From contig JBAYJY010000139.1 in NCBI GenBank assembly GCA_041664945.1, forward strand, positions 1 to 11,958: a stretch of DNA of 11,958 bases, given 5' to 3'. The stretch is from JBAYJY01 sp041664945. GTDB lineage: Bacteria > UBP15 > UBA6099. The notes under the pieces are model-generated. The model was not told the DNA's origin and ran no database searches. It saw nothing but the letters and a program-made list of their open reading frames with translations. The stretch's first letter is position 1, and every line of letters starts with the position of its first letter. Positions 1-6,622 of this stretch are shown here, piece by piece. Position numbers and translations under genes: made by a program.

Positions 1-1
1 A

Positions 2-391
2 GTCACAGGCTTTTTCATTGTCGGCGGCCCCGAAGAGACCGAAGAGGATTTTCGCATGACCCTTGACCTGTCTCGCAGAACAAAGTGCGACTTCTACATC
101 GCCGACAGACTTCGCCCTTATCCCGGCACTGCTCTGTTCGATCTCTACAGGGACAAAATAGACTTCTCCGCGCGCCCATATAAAAACGAATACACAGATC
201 CTGCCGTCGAAGTCATATCGGCAAAACGAGAGCGCGTTCTTTATAACAGCCTCTACCTCGACGCCAGTTTCATCCCGCTCACGATAAAGCTCTTTATGCG
301 ATATCCACGCGAAACGATCAGCAATATGTTAGGTTTCGTAAAATTTCTATTTTCGCGCCCCGGGAAAAACGAACACGACAAATACCTGTAA
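2..391 (+). CDS. Radical SAM protein (B12-binding type), C-terminal fragment
   Basis: The reading frame is open from the left edge and stops at a TAA at 389-391, giving 129 visible residues. An internal ATG at 56 is not a credible start, because the conserved part begins before it. The visible part opens with GFFIVGGPEETEEDF, followed about 20 residues later by RPYPGTALFDLY. These two motifs are characteristic of the end of the radical SAM barrel in cobalamin-binding and MiaB/BchE-like enzymes (G-F-x-G-x-PGET and PYPGT-x-L). The CxxxCxxC cluster motif and any B12-binding domain would lie outside the window. The tail is basic and semi-hydrophobic (residues about 85-120 of the fragment, RYPRETISNMLGFVKFLF). 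Such enzymes perform radical methylations or rearrangements, often on lipids, cofactors or natural products; the substrate cannot be told. A GT-C glycosyltransferase follows 199 bases downstream. Confidence 0.82.
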   Translation, partial: VTGFFIVGGPEETEEDFRMTLDLSRRTKCDFYIADRLRPYPGTALFDLYRDKIDFSARPYKNEYTDPAVEVISAKRERVLYNSLYLDASFIPLTIKLFMRYPRETISNMLGFVKFLFSRPGKNEHDKYL

Positions 392-460
392 GACCTTCGT
401 GATCGGCTACTCATCTTTCCCCCCGTTTACCGATGCGGGATTCTTTCTATTATCCAACGC

Positions 461-480
461 AAAGCTTTAGCGGCTTTTTC
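461..480 (+). terminator. Weak candidate terminator after the radical SAM gene
   Basis: AAAGC (461-465) can pair with GCTTT (473-477) around a 7-base loop, and the T run continues to 479. The stem is only five pairs and partly A-T, so this is a weak intrinsic terminator candidate 70 bases past the stop. No better one is visible before the next gene. Confidence 0.3.
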
Positions 481-590
481 GAGTCCTTTCCAATGCATTG
501 CTCCTGATGGACAAAAAATGGACGCTATGTTAACATCGTATCTGAAAAAGACATGAAATTTATCTATAACGTTATTGAAAAACGGAGATC

Positions 591-2240
591 ATGGAAGGCT
601 CAAACGGCGCTATAGTGAAACGTGTAAATAGACTGATATACTTGATTCTCGCAGCAGGCTTTGCCCTGAGGTTGCCTGTAATTCTGAATCCGCAGTTGGA
701 TATGGAATCGCTTTGGCCGGTGGCGTTAAGAAACGCATCGGTGGCGGATATGTTCAGAAGCGCTGTCGCCGCCGGGGAAGGGCCGGTTTCCCATATATTT
801 TTCCCGCTATGGTGCCGATTATCAATAAACGAAGCATGGATTGTGCTTCCGGCCGCGATAATGAATCTGGCCGGGGTGTACATGATATATCTCGCCGCGA
901 AGCGATGGGTAGGAGAGAACGCCGGCCTGCTGGCGTCATTTTTAGCGGCCACTTCGCCATATATGATCCATTTCTCGGTGCGGCCGCGCTGGGAAGACTT
1001 CGCGGTAGTTTCAGCTGCGGTTTCTGTGTATCTCACTTATGAAATCATAGAGAAACGCGGCGGCTCGAAGCTGATCGCAGGTTATTTCTTTTCAACGGCA
1101 ATCGCGATTTTCAGCGTTCACACCATGTTGTTTCTCTGGGCCGCTGAGAATCTGTATTTCATTATAAGAAGGCGAATTATCTGGCATTGGATGGCGTGTC
1201 AGGCTGTAATATTAACGGTTTTCCTGTTATGGATGAATTCGTTTCTCAGAATGGTTTCGGACTGGACTTACCCGCCCGGATTAGGAGTTTCAGGCGCATT
1301 GTACAAGCTGATATTCGGGCGCGGCTTTTTCAACATAATTGATTCAGAGGTTTCATTCTTCAGCGGAGCGCATGTCAGCCTCCACAGCGACAACGCGATT
1401 TCGAGATTGATTTTCTTCGGGAGTTCGCTTATTCTTTTGGCCGCTTTCGCCGGCATAGTTGCGCTTTGGAGAAAGAAAGACCCGGCGTGGAAACCCGTAT
1501 TTTTTCTCCTGATAATCCAGGCGGCATGCTTTTTCATGGTTTTCTTCGTAGCTATATGGAGAGGCATAGGCCCTCACATACATTTTCAACACATGTCCGG
1601 TTTCGCGGCGGCGCATTTTCTGCTTGTCGCCATCGGCATTTACGGACTTGGAAAGCAATATTCTGAGCCTTATAAAAAACACATGGATATTCAAGCGGTT
1701 CAAGATTGCGATGGAGCCATGTCATCCTCGAATATTCCAAAGTCCGGATTATCGTCCAGACGTTTTTTAACAATTTCAGCGCTTTGCCTTTACATAGTTA
1801 TAACAACAGTCAGCCTGACGCAATACTATCGCCTCATGGTCAGGCCGAACGATTTCAGAATGGTTTTAAACGAGATGAAGAAACGCGAGAAGGCCGGCGA
1901 TACAATGCTTGTATATCCGCCTTTCTATATGCATGTGGTCGCGTATTACTACAAAGGCCGCGTTAAATACCACGGGATTCCGGAAGACCATAATTTGTTT
2001 ACCAATTATTACGGCCTCGGCGAAAGCGATAAACAGGTTCGCCGGAGAATCGCGTCTTTCACAACTAACGACAGAATATGGGTTCTTTTGCCGAGAAGCG
2101 AAACCGAACTGGGCGGCCTCAACACGCTGATTCCCGACGAATTGGCTAAACTCGGCTACAAACCGGAGTTCGAAAAGAAATTCGATGACTCGTTGATTCC
2201 GAAGTATCGCGGACGCCTGATTCTGATGTCAAAGAAATGA
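591..2240 (+). CDS. GT-C-like polytopic membrane glycosyltransferase (PMT/ArnT-type)
   Basis: A 549-residue integral membrane protein with roughly ten or eleven hydrophobic segments. The first is at about residues 15-32, several more lie between 84 and 215, others at about 270-292, 301-322 and 334-354, and the last at about 392-412. An acidic pair in the first extracytoplasmic loop (D37 and E39, context QLDMESLWP) sits where GT-C enzymes keep their catalytic or metal-binding acidic residues. The soluble tail (about 413-549) begins PNDFRMVLNEMK and contains GDTMLVYPPFY, a pattern typical of the C-terminal region of bacterial GT-C proteins. Such enzymes transfer sugars from polyprenyl-phosphate donors to lipids, proteins or glycans at the outer face of the inner membrane. 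A hydrophilic stretch at about 355-391 interrupts the membrane part. GGAG at 584-587 precedes the ATG by three bases. Donor and acceptor are unknown, and a family assignment by search is needed. Confidence 0.72.
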   Translation: MEGSNGAIVKRVNRLIYLILAAGFALRLPVILNPQLDMESLWPVALRNASVADMFRSAVAAGEGPVSHIFFPLWCRLSINEAWIVLPAAIMNLAGVYMIYLAAKRWVGENAGLLASFLAATSPYMIHFSVRPRWEDFAVVSAAVSVYLTYEIIEKRGGSKLIAGYFFSTAIAIFSVHTMLFLWAAENLYFIIRRRIIWHWMACQAVILTVFLLWMNSFLRMVSDWTYPPGLGVSGALYKLIFGRGFFNIIDSEVSFFSGAHVSLHSDNAISRLIFFGSSLILLAAFAGIVALWRKKDPAWKPVFFLLIIQAACFFMVFFVAIWRGIGPHIHFQHMSGFAAAHFLLVAIGIYGLGKQYSEPYKKHMDIQAVQDCDGAMSSSNIPKSGLSSRRFLTISALCLYIVITTVSLTQYYRLMVRPNDFRMVLNEMKKREKAGDTMLVYPPFYMHVVAYYYKGRVKYHGIPEDHNLFTNYYGLGESDKQVRRRIASFTTNDRIWVLLPRSETELGGLNTLIPDELAKLGYKPEFEKKFDDSLIPKYRGRLILMSKK

Positions 2241-2276
2241 GCCTGCTAAAAACACAGCGGTCAATCTTCGCGCATC

Positions 2277-2288
2277 CATAAGCTTATG
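2277..2288. repeat. 12-base perfect palindrome in the convergent gap
   Basis: CATAAGCTTATG is self-complementary and lies in the 51-base gap between the ends of two convergent genes, 3 bases from the minus-strand stop codon. It has no loop and no adjacent T run, so it is not a normal terminator. No clear intrinsic terminator serves either gene in this gap. Confidence 0.4.
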
Positions 2289-2291
2289 TGA

Positions 2292-3845
2292 TCAGGGCTG
2301 GGGCTTATGCTTTTTCTTTGAGTCGCGAAGAAGGTCGTCGATTTTAATTTCTAAAAGCCCGTACATGCTTCCGGCGAAGACGCGGTTCGATTTCGGCGAG
2401 ATATAAATGACGCGGCATATGCGGCCGATGTAGATTTTACCGAGAAGGGAATAATCGGATCCGTATACTCTCAGATACGGGTCGATCATGTTGCCCACGT
2501 AAATAACGTCTCTTTTCTCGTCGAAAACAACAGAGCGCACGCCCGGTTTCGTCATGAACGCGCCTATGCGCCGAAATGTTTTTTGATCCACTACGCGAAT
2601 TCTTCCCGTCACAATTACAGACACGTATATGCGTCCGCGTTTTCTGTCCAATCCGTTTCCGAATGAGATAAATCGAAGGGGGAACTGTTTCCTGGTGGTT
2701 TTAAGTGTGCGCAGATCTACTTCGCTTAGAAGAAAAGGCAGTGAGCATACGTTGGAGGAGTACATGAAGTTCTTGTCCGGATCGACAGTGACCCACTCGG
2801 GGCAGGCATGATTGAATTGCGCGCCAAATAATCTGAGATTCGGAAGAGAAAATATGAGAAATGAAGTCAGTCCTTCATGCGTCACGATGAAGCGGCGATG
2901 TTTTTCATCAGTTACTATGTTCAGGGGCCGCGGTTTTGTGGCTACGCTCCGGATGGGTTTAAGCGTTTCGGCGTTAAGAAGCCAGAGTCGGTCGTTCTTG
3001 TAATCGGTGGCAAGGAGTTTCGTGTCGTTATCAATAAGAGCAAGGTCAAACAGGCGGTCGTGATGCCATGTTTTGATGTTTTCAGGACGATCGAGTTCAA
3101 TGCGGAATAAGCTGTCGTATTGCGGGATGCCGTCTTTTCGGCTCTCCTTAGCGGTAAAATATACATATCGCTCGTCGCGGGATACGACAATTCTGTTTAA
3201 GCCGTTGTATAGTTTCGCGTCTTGTTTATTGTAATTGTCCGAAAACAGGAAAATGGGCTTCACGTATTTTTCGGTTTTTATCAACTGAACTACATCGTGG
3301 TTTAAGGTTGTGCCGGTAAATAGTGAAAAAATAATGAGCGTGGCAATGTTTAAAAGGATGCCGGCGCCTGTCTCGAAGCGGGTCCGTTTAACGGCTGCTA
3401 TTAAAAGGCAGATCGTAATAATGATTGCCAGATCGGTTCTTAATCTAAAAGCGGAAAAAATGAAAAAAGCTGTAAGCAGAAAGATGTTCAGGGGAATATA
3501 GATGCTTTTATTAAACCGGCCGGTATTTACGGCAGCGATCAGGATCAAAACAACGGCGGTAGCTGATATTACGACCGGGAAATATGTAATTGTCATGTAA
3601 ATCGCAACTAACAAAAAGGCCGCCAGCATAACAAAATATAAAATATAAATGAATTTATGAAATTTTCCCGGAGTGAGGCCCGAGAGCGTCTTCATTCTGA
3701 ACCATGCATGTCCAGTTGAAAAAAAAATAATAGGCGGCAATATCGGGACAACAGGCGCTACGCTGAAGATGAGCAGAATAAACGGAAATATCGATGATAT
3801 AAAATGTCTGGCAAAGCGCTTAATAGTAATTTGTTTTCTCCACAT
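2292..3845 (-). CDS. Membrane protein with C-terminal YVTN/YncE-like beta-propeller
   Basis: A 517-residue protein in two clear parts. Residues 1 to about 178 hold around six or seven hydrophobic helices (about 16-44, 66-86, 88-104, 115-130, 134-150 and 160-178). Residues about 195-505 contain repeated beta-blade units of the YVTN/WD-like kind, for example RIVVSRDERYVYFTA, LNIVTDEKHRRFIVTH, WVTVDPDKNFMYSS, SVVFDEKRDVIYVGN and VIYISPKSNRVFAG. I count about six or seven blades, which would close a propeller. The tail is basic (SKKKHKPQP). Propellers of this type usually bind ligands or proteins on the extracytoplasmic side; the membrane part resembles no transporter I recognise. The ATG at 3843-3845 has no good Shine-Dalgarno site, so a different start is possible. 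The gene is convergent with the GT-C gene, and an envelope role is only inferred from that. Confidence 0.75.
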   Translation of the reverse strand: MWRKQITIKRFARHFISSIFPFILLIFSVAPVVPILPPIIFFSTGHAWFRMKTLSGLTPGKFHKFIYILYFVMLAAFLLVAIYMTITYFPVVISATAVVLILIAAVNTGRFNKSIYIPLNIFLLTAFFIFSAFRLRTDLAIIITICLLIAAVKRTRFETGAGILLNIATLIIFSLFTGTTLNHDVVQLIKTEKYVKPIFLFSDNYNKQDAKLYNGLNRIVVSRDERYVYFTAKESRKDGIPQYDSLFRIELDRPENIKTWHHDRLFDLALIDNDTKLLATDYKNDRLWLLNAETLKPIRSVATKPRPLNIVTDEKHRRFIVTHEGLTSFLIFSLPNLRLFGAQFNHACPEWVTVDPDKNFMYSSNVCSLPFLLSEVDLRTLKTTRKQFPLRFISFGNGLDRKRGRIYVSVIVTGRIRVVDQKTFRRIGAFMTKPGVRSVVFDEKRDVIYVGNMIDPYLRVYGSDYSLLGKIYIGRICRVIYISPKSNRVFAGSMYGLLEIKIDDLLRDSKKKHKPQP

Positions 3846-3862
3846 TAATAAAAATGTCTGGC
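3801..3862. repeat. Pair of 12-base direct repeats flanking the propeller gene start
   Basis: AAAATGTCTGGC occurs exactly at 3801-3812 and again at 3851-3862, 50 bases apart. One copy lies inside the first codons of the minus-strand propeller gene (around residues 12-15), the other just upstream of its ATG. Fifty bases is close to five helical turns, so paired protein-binding sites are conceivable, but a small local duplication or chance is also possible. Confidence 0.4.
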
Positions 3863-4201
3863 GTTAGTTTCAAACCACACGAGCGGATAATGCGCTTAGA
3901 ATAAATTGGTTAATTGAACTGACCGTTCTTATTTTATATTAAAATCCCGCCAAAAGAAATAGAAATTCATCTGAAATAACCCGGACGACGCTCAGTTTAA
4001 CAGATAAAAAATTGTTACGAATATTTTTTGAAGAAGCTTTCTATCTTTGTGACATCGGGACAAAATGAGACATTTTTAGATGGAATCGGAAATAAATTTT
4101 AAAAAAGAAAATATTGCGAGTAAAACAAGAAGGTTTTAACTCAAATCAGGGCAGGCCGCGCAACACGAAGCCGAGCTTCAAATTTCATAAAAAAAATCTG
4201 A

Positions 4202-4230
4202 TTGACACACAATGCAAATATGATTAAAGT
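4202..4230 (+). promoter_or_regulatory. Candidate sigma70-type promoter for the acyl-CoA dehydrogenase gene
   Basis: A perfect TTGACA at 4202-4207 is followed after 17 bases by TAAAGT (4225-4230), a four-of-six match to TATAAT. A TATGAT lies at 4219-4224 but is too close to this -35 element. Transcription would begin near 4237 and give a 5' leader of about 265 bases before the start codon at 4502. Confidence 0.5.
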
Positions 4231-4284
4231 GTAGCTTGCGCGTTTTGGGCGGACTAAGGAAAACACGGGATAGAAACAGAGGGG

Positions 4285-4304
4285 CGGCCACAGGCCGTTT
4301 TTTT
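4285..4304 (+). terminator. Intrinsic terminator-like hairpin inside the ACAD leader
   Basis: CGGCC (4285-4289), loop ACA and GGCCG (4293-4297) form a five-pair GC stem, extendable by two G-U pairs, followed directly by seven T residues (4298-4304). It lies about 50-65 bases past the predicted transcription start and about 200 bases before the gene. It could therefore act as an attenuator or end a short RNA of roughly 65-70 bases. No structural gene precedes it on this strand. Confidence 0.55.
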
Positions 4305-4330
4305 CGGGCGGGGTTTGTGAAAAAAACTAC

Positions 4331-4360
4331 AAGCTGCGCGGGCAGTTCCCGCGCGCGCTT
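4331..4360. other. Strong GC hairpin in the leader, terminator-like on the minus strand
   Basis: GCGCGGG (4336-4342) pairs with CCCGCGC (4348-4354) around the loop CAGTT. The outer pair AAGC/GCTT (4331-4334 and 4357-4360) adds four more pairs across a small bulge. On the plus strand no T run follows. On the minus strand the hairpin is followed by four bases and then seven T residues (the A run at 4320-4326), which resembles a terminator facing antisense transcription. Confidence 0.5.
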
Positions 4361-4423
4361 AAAAAGCCGGTTCTGTAATAAATTAAGTCTTCAACGGGGG
4401 AAAGTCACGGCAAATCTTGACGG

Positions 4424-4453
4424 AAGGCAACTATGTTCAGACCGGATTGCCTT
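4424..4453 (+). other. Leader hairpin close to the ACAD ribosome-binding site
   Basis: AAGGCAA (4424-4430) is complementary to TTGCCTT (4447-4453), a seven-pair stem with a 16-base loop. A second small stem, AGCA-ATT-TGCT, follows immediately at 4455-4465. Both lie within 80 bases of the start codon and could influence translation. They match no riboswitch family I can recognise. Confidence 0.4.
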
Positions 4454-4501
4454 TAGCAATTTGCTGTCAAATCTATTACATAAGGTATAAAAGGAGGCAT
4501 T

Positions 4502-6385
4502 ATGGGAGATTATCGTGTTGACATGAGGGACATTAAGTTTGTCCTGAAAGAGTATTTCCCGCTGGAAAAGGTGTGCGAGCTGCCGTTGTACGCAGAGCGC
4601 GGCGCGGACCCGGACACGATCTGGGACATGATCGAACAGGCCCGTAAGATGGCGGTTGAAGTGCTTGCGCCGATGAACAAGATTTCGGACGAGGAAGGCG
4701 CGCAGTACGATCCGGCCACGGCGAAAGTCACCACGCCTGAGCCGTATAAGAATTGCTATAAGATGTATGTTGAAAACGGCTGGGGCGCGACGACGTCCAA
4801 TCCGGATTTCGGCGGTTTGGGAATGCCGGAAATTCTGAACACCGCCGCCGGCGAAATTTTCACCGGCGCCTGCACGGCGTTCACGATGCTTCCCGGACTC
4901 ACGAAGTCGGCCGCTTATGTCATTGACAAGTTCGGCTCAGACCTCCAGAGAAAAGTATATCTCGAAAACATGCTGACCGGCGTATGGGGCGGCACGATGT
5001 GCCTGACCGAACCGCAGGCCGGCTCCGACGTGGGCGCGTCCAAAACAATGGCCGTTCCGATCGAAGGAAGAGAAAACTGGTACAAAATCTCCGGAACGAA
5101 GAGCTTCATTTCGTTCGGCGACCACGACCTGACTCACGAAATCATTCACCTGGTACTCGCCCGCACTCCCGGCGCCCCGTCAGGCATTCGCGGCATAGGC
5201 CTATTTATCGTTCCGAAACACCGCATCAATGCGGACGGCTCGGTCGGCGATTTCAACGATGTCATCTGCGGCGGCATCGAGCATAAGATGGGCATCCACG
5301 GTTCGCCCACATGCACGCTCAATTTCGGCGAAAACGACAACTGCGAAGGCGAATTGATCGGCGACATCTACAGCGGCATTAAATACATGTTCCTTATGAT
5401 GAACGAGGAACGCCTCATGGTCGGCATGCAGGGACAGGCCCTCGGACAGGCCGCTTACCAGGCCGCTCTCCAGTTCTCTCAGGAACGCGTTCAGGGTTCG
5501 GACATCCGCAACTTCAAGGATCCCGACGCCCCGAAGGTCACGATCGACAAGCACCCGGATGTGCGCCGCATGCTGCTCACACAGAAAGCTTACACTGAAT
5601 CAATGCGCGCTCTCCTTTATATGACCGCTCTCTACATTGACTACGGCCATGCCTCCGCGGATGAAAAAGAACGCGAAAAATATTCAGGCTGGGTCGAACT
5701 GCTCACCCCGATCTGCAAAGCCTACTGCACGGACACCGCGTTCCATTGCACGGAACTCGCCATACAGTGTCACGGCGGATTCGGTTACTGTCAGGAATAT
5801 CCGGCCGAACAATACTGCCGGGACGTAAAAATTACGGCGATTTACGAAGGCACGAACGGGATTCAGGCGCTCGACCTTCTCGGCCGCAAGATGGGGCTCA
5901 AGAAAGGCTCCGTCCTGATGAGCTTCATCATGCATCTCAACCAGAGACTCGACGCGCTGAAGAAGAACGAAGACACGAAGGAAATGGCTTTGCTGGTTGA
6001 AAAAGGCAAGCAGAAGCTGGACGGCGTCATCATGAAGTTCATGACTCTCGGAAAAGAGAAGAGCATGAAAGCGTTTGTTCCGCTCATTAACGCTTGCGGA
6101 CTGCTCGAGATGTTCGGCGATGTCATCTGCTCGATCCTGATTACGGAACAGGCCGCGATAGCCGCCGAAAAATTGAAGGCGATTTACGCTGAAAAGGGCG
6201 CAGAGGACGACAAAGCGAAAGCCGGTGTCGTTGCGGAAAGCTCGGAAGCGAAATATTACTTCAGCAAGGTTAAGACCGCTGAATTCTTCTGCAAGAACCT
6301 TCTGCCGCGCGTGTTCTGGCGCGACGCCGCGATTCAGTCTCTGGACTTCAGCTGCATGGAAGATATTTTCCCGCAGGTTGTTTGA
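4502..6385 (+). CDS. Long-form acyl-CoA dehydrogenase (DmdC-like family)
   Basis: A 627-residue flavoprotein that oxidises an acyl-CoA to the trans-2-enoyl-CoA and passes electrons to an electron-transfer flavoprotein. The order is the long family form: a short N-terminal segment (YRVDMRDIKFVLKEYF), an alpha-helical N domain, the middle domain with CLTEPQAGSD (residues 167-176), then the helical C domain with CHGGFGYCQEYPAEQYCRD and IYEGTNGIQALDLLGRK. E449 of the YEGTNG motif is at the position known to supply the catalytic base in DmdC-type enzymes. A C-terminal extension of about 150 residues completes the protein, as expected for the roughly 600-residue subfamily that includes 3-methylmercaptopropionyl-CoA dehydrogenase. 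The substrate cannot be read from sequence, so no gene symbol is given. AAGGAGG at 4491-4497 fixes the start. The gene is alone between a promoter and a strong terminator, and no ETF, thiolase or hydratase gene lies nearby. Confidence 0.95.
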   Translation: MGDYRVDMRDIKFVLKEYFPLEKVCELPLYAERGADPDTIWDMIEQARKMAVEVLAPMNKISDEEGAQYDPATAKVTTPEPYKNCYKMYVENGWGATTSNPDFGGLGMPEILNTAAGEIFTGACTAFTMLPGLTKSAAYVIDKFGSDLQRKVYLENMLTGVWGGTMCLTEPQAGSDVGASKTMAVPIEGRENWYKISGTKSFISFGDHDLTHEIIHLVLARTPGAPSGIRGIGLFIVPKHRINADGSVGDFNDVICGGIEHKMGIHGSPTCTLNFGENDNCEGELIGDIYSGIKYMFLMMNEERLMVGMQGQALGQAAYQAALQFSQERVQGSDIRNFKDPDAPKVTIDKHPDVRRMLLTQKAYTESMRALLYMTALYIDYGHASADEKEREKYSGWVELLTPICKAYCTDTAFHCTELAIQCHGGFGYCQEYPAEQYCRDVKITAIYEGTNGIQALDLLGRKMGLKKGSVLMSFIMHLNQRLDALKKNEDTKEMALLVEKGKQKLDGVIMKFMTLGKEKSMKAFVPLINACGLLEMFGDVICSILITEQAAIAAEKLKAIYAEKGAEDDKAKAGVVAESSEAKYYFSKVKTAEFFCKNLLPRVFWRDAAIQSLDFSCMEDIFPQVV

Positions 6386-6419
6386 TCAGTTTTCTGAATC
6401 TTTAGAAATGAAAGTGAAC

Positions 6420-6446
6420 AAGCCCCCGGTTCGCCGGGGGCTTTTC
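6420..6446 (+). terminator. Strong intrinsic terminator of the acyl-CoA dehydrogenase gene
   Basis: AAGCCCCCGG (6420-6429) and CCGGGGGCTT (6434-6443) form a perfect ten-pair stem capped by TTCG, with T residues running to 6445. It begins 35 bases past the stop codon. It isolates the dehydrogenase gene from the foldase cluster downstream. Confidence 0.92.
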
Positions 6447-6464
6447 GCATTTGGGCGCCATATT

Positions 6465-6554
6465 CGAATCGCTCCGGATTCGGTGTTCTGTTGGCGGATA
6501 CTGAATAAATTCAGCGGAATTGCGCTAAGGCGCAAGTTAATGTTAGTATTTAAC
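6465..6554. repeat. Cluster of four inverted repeats upstream of the foldase promoter
   Basis: Four separate dyads follow one another in 90 bases. They are CGAATC/GATTCG (6465-6470 and 6477-6482), CTGAATAAATTCAG (6501-6514), TTGCGCTAAGGCGCAA (6520-6535) and GTTAA/TTAAC (6536-6540 and 6550-6554). The second and third have perfect six-base arms with two- and four-base centres, as operator sites for dimeric regulators often do. The last overlaps the candidate -35 element. None is followed by a T run, so they are not obvious terminators. Confidence 0.55.
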
Positions 6555-6577
6555 AATATGGTAAACAGAAATATAGT
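6550..6577 (+). promoter_or_regulatory. Candidate promoter for the foldase-phosphoesterase operon
   Basis: TTAACA (6550-6555) and TATAGT (6572-6577), each matching the sigma70 consensus at five of six positions, are separated by 16 bases. The site lies about 45 bases upstream of the foldase start codon and just downstream of, partly overlapping, the inverted-repeat cluster. Confidence 0.5.
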
Positions 6578-6613
6578 ATGATAGAATAACATAAATTCGC
6601 GGCGTTGCGCCAT

Positions 6614-6618
6614 GGAGG
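6614..6618 (+). promoter_or_regulatory. Shine-Dalgarno site fixing the foldase start
   Basis: GGAGG ends four bases before the ATG at 6623. This favours that ATG over an in-frame TTG at 6605, which has no ribosome-binding site and lies within a small GGCG-TTG-CGCC hairpin (6601-6611). Confidence 0.8.
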
Positions 6619-6622
6619 CACC

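Larger units (their letters stand above)
3846..4501. other. Long intergenic region between divergent genes
   Basis: These 656 bases separate the divergent propeller and acyl-CoA dehydrogenase genes. The first part (3846 to about 4200) is AT-rich, carries no convincing reading frame on either strand and shows no recognised RNA. A short inverted repeat GAAGC-CGA-GCTTC lies at 4167-4179 without a T run. The second part (4202-4501) holds the promoter, terminator-like hairpin, further hairpins and ribosome-binding site described separately. A frame from a TTG at 4236 to 4490 exists but has no coding character. Confidence 0.7.

Noticed and set aside
527..536. The palindrome ATGTTAACAT upstream of the GT-C gene, with a TATAAC at 565-570 as a possible -10 element
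   Set aside because: The palindrome is a single 10-base AT-rich dyad and the -10 has no good -35 partner (CTGAAA at best), so neither an operator nor a promoter is supported.
572..1036. A 154-codon minus-strand frame over the start of the GT-C gene
   Set aside because: It is antisense to a clear membrane-protein frame and shows no family features.
4306..4332. An AAAAAACTA string recalling the 3' end of preQ1-I riboswitches
   Set aside because: The C-rich loop hairpin and the spacing required by preQ1-I are missing, so the resemblance is limited to the A-rich string.
4381..4455. ACGGCAAAT and neighbouring purine-rich bases, vaguely like a c-di-GMP (GEMM) aptamer
   Set aside because: The conserved GGGACGCAAAGCC-like core and the tetraloop receptor are not present, so no riboswitch family can be claimed.
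4236..4490. An 84-codon frame starting with TTG in the ACAD leader
   Set aside because: It is Arg/Lys-rich with no family resemblance, has no ribosome-binding site, and runs through the hairpins and terminator-like element. It is most likely a chance frame.
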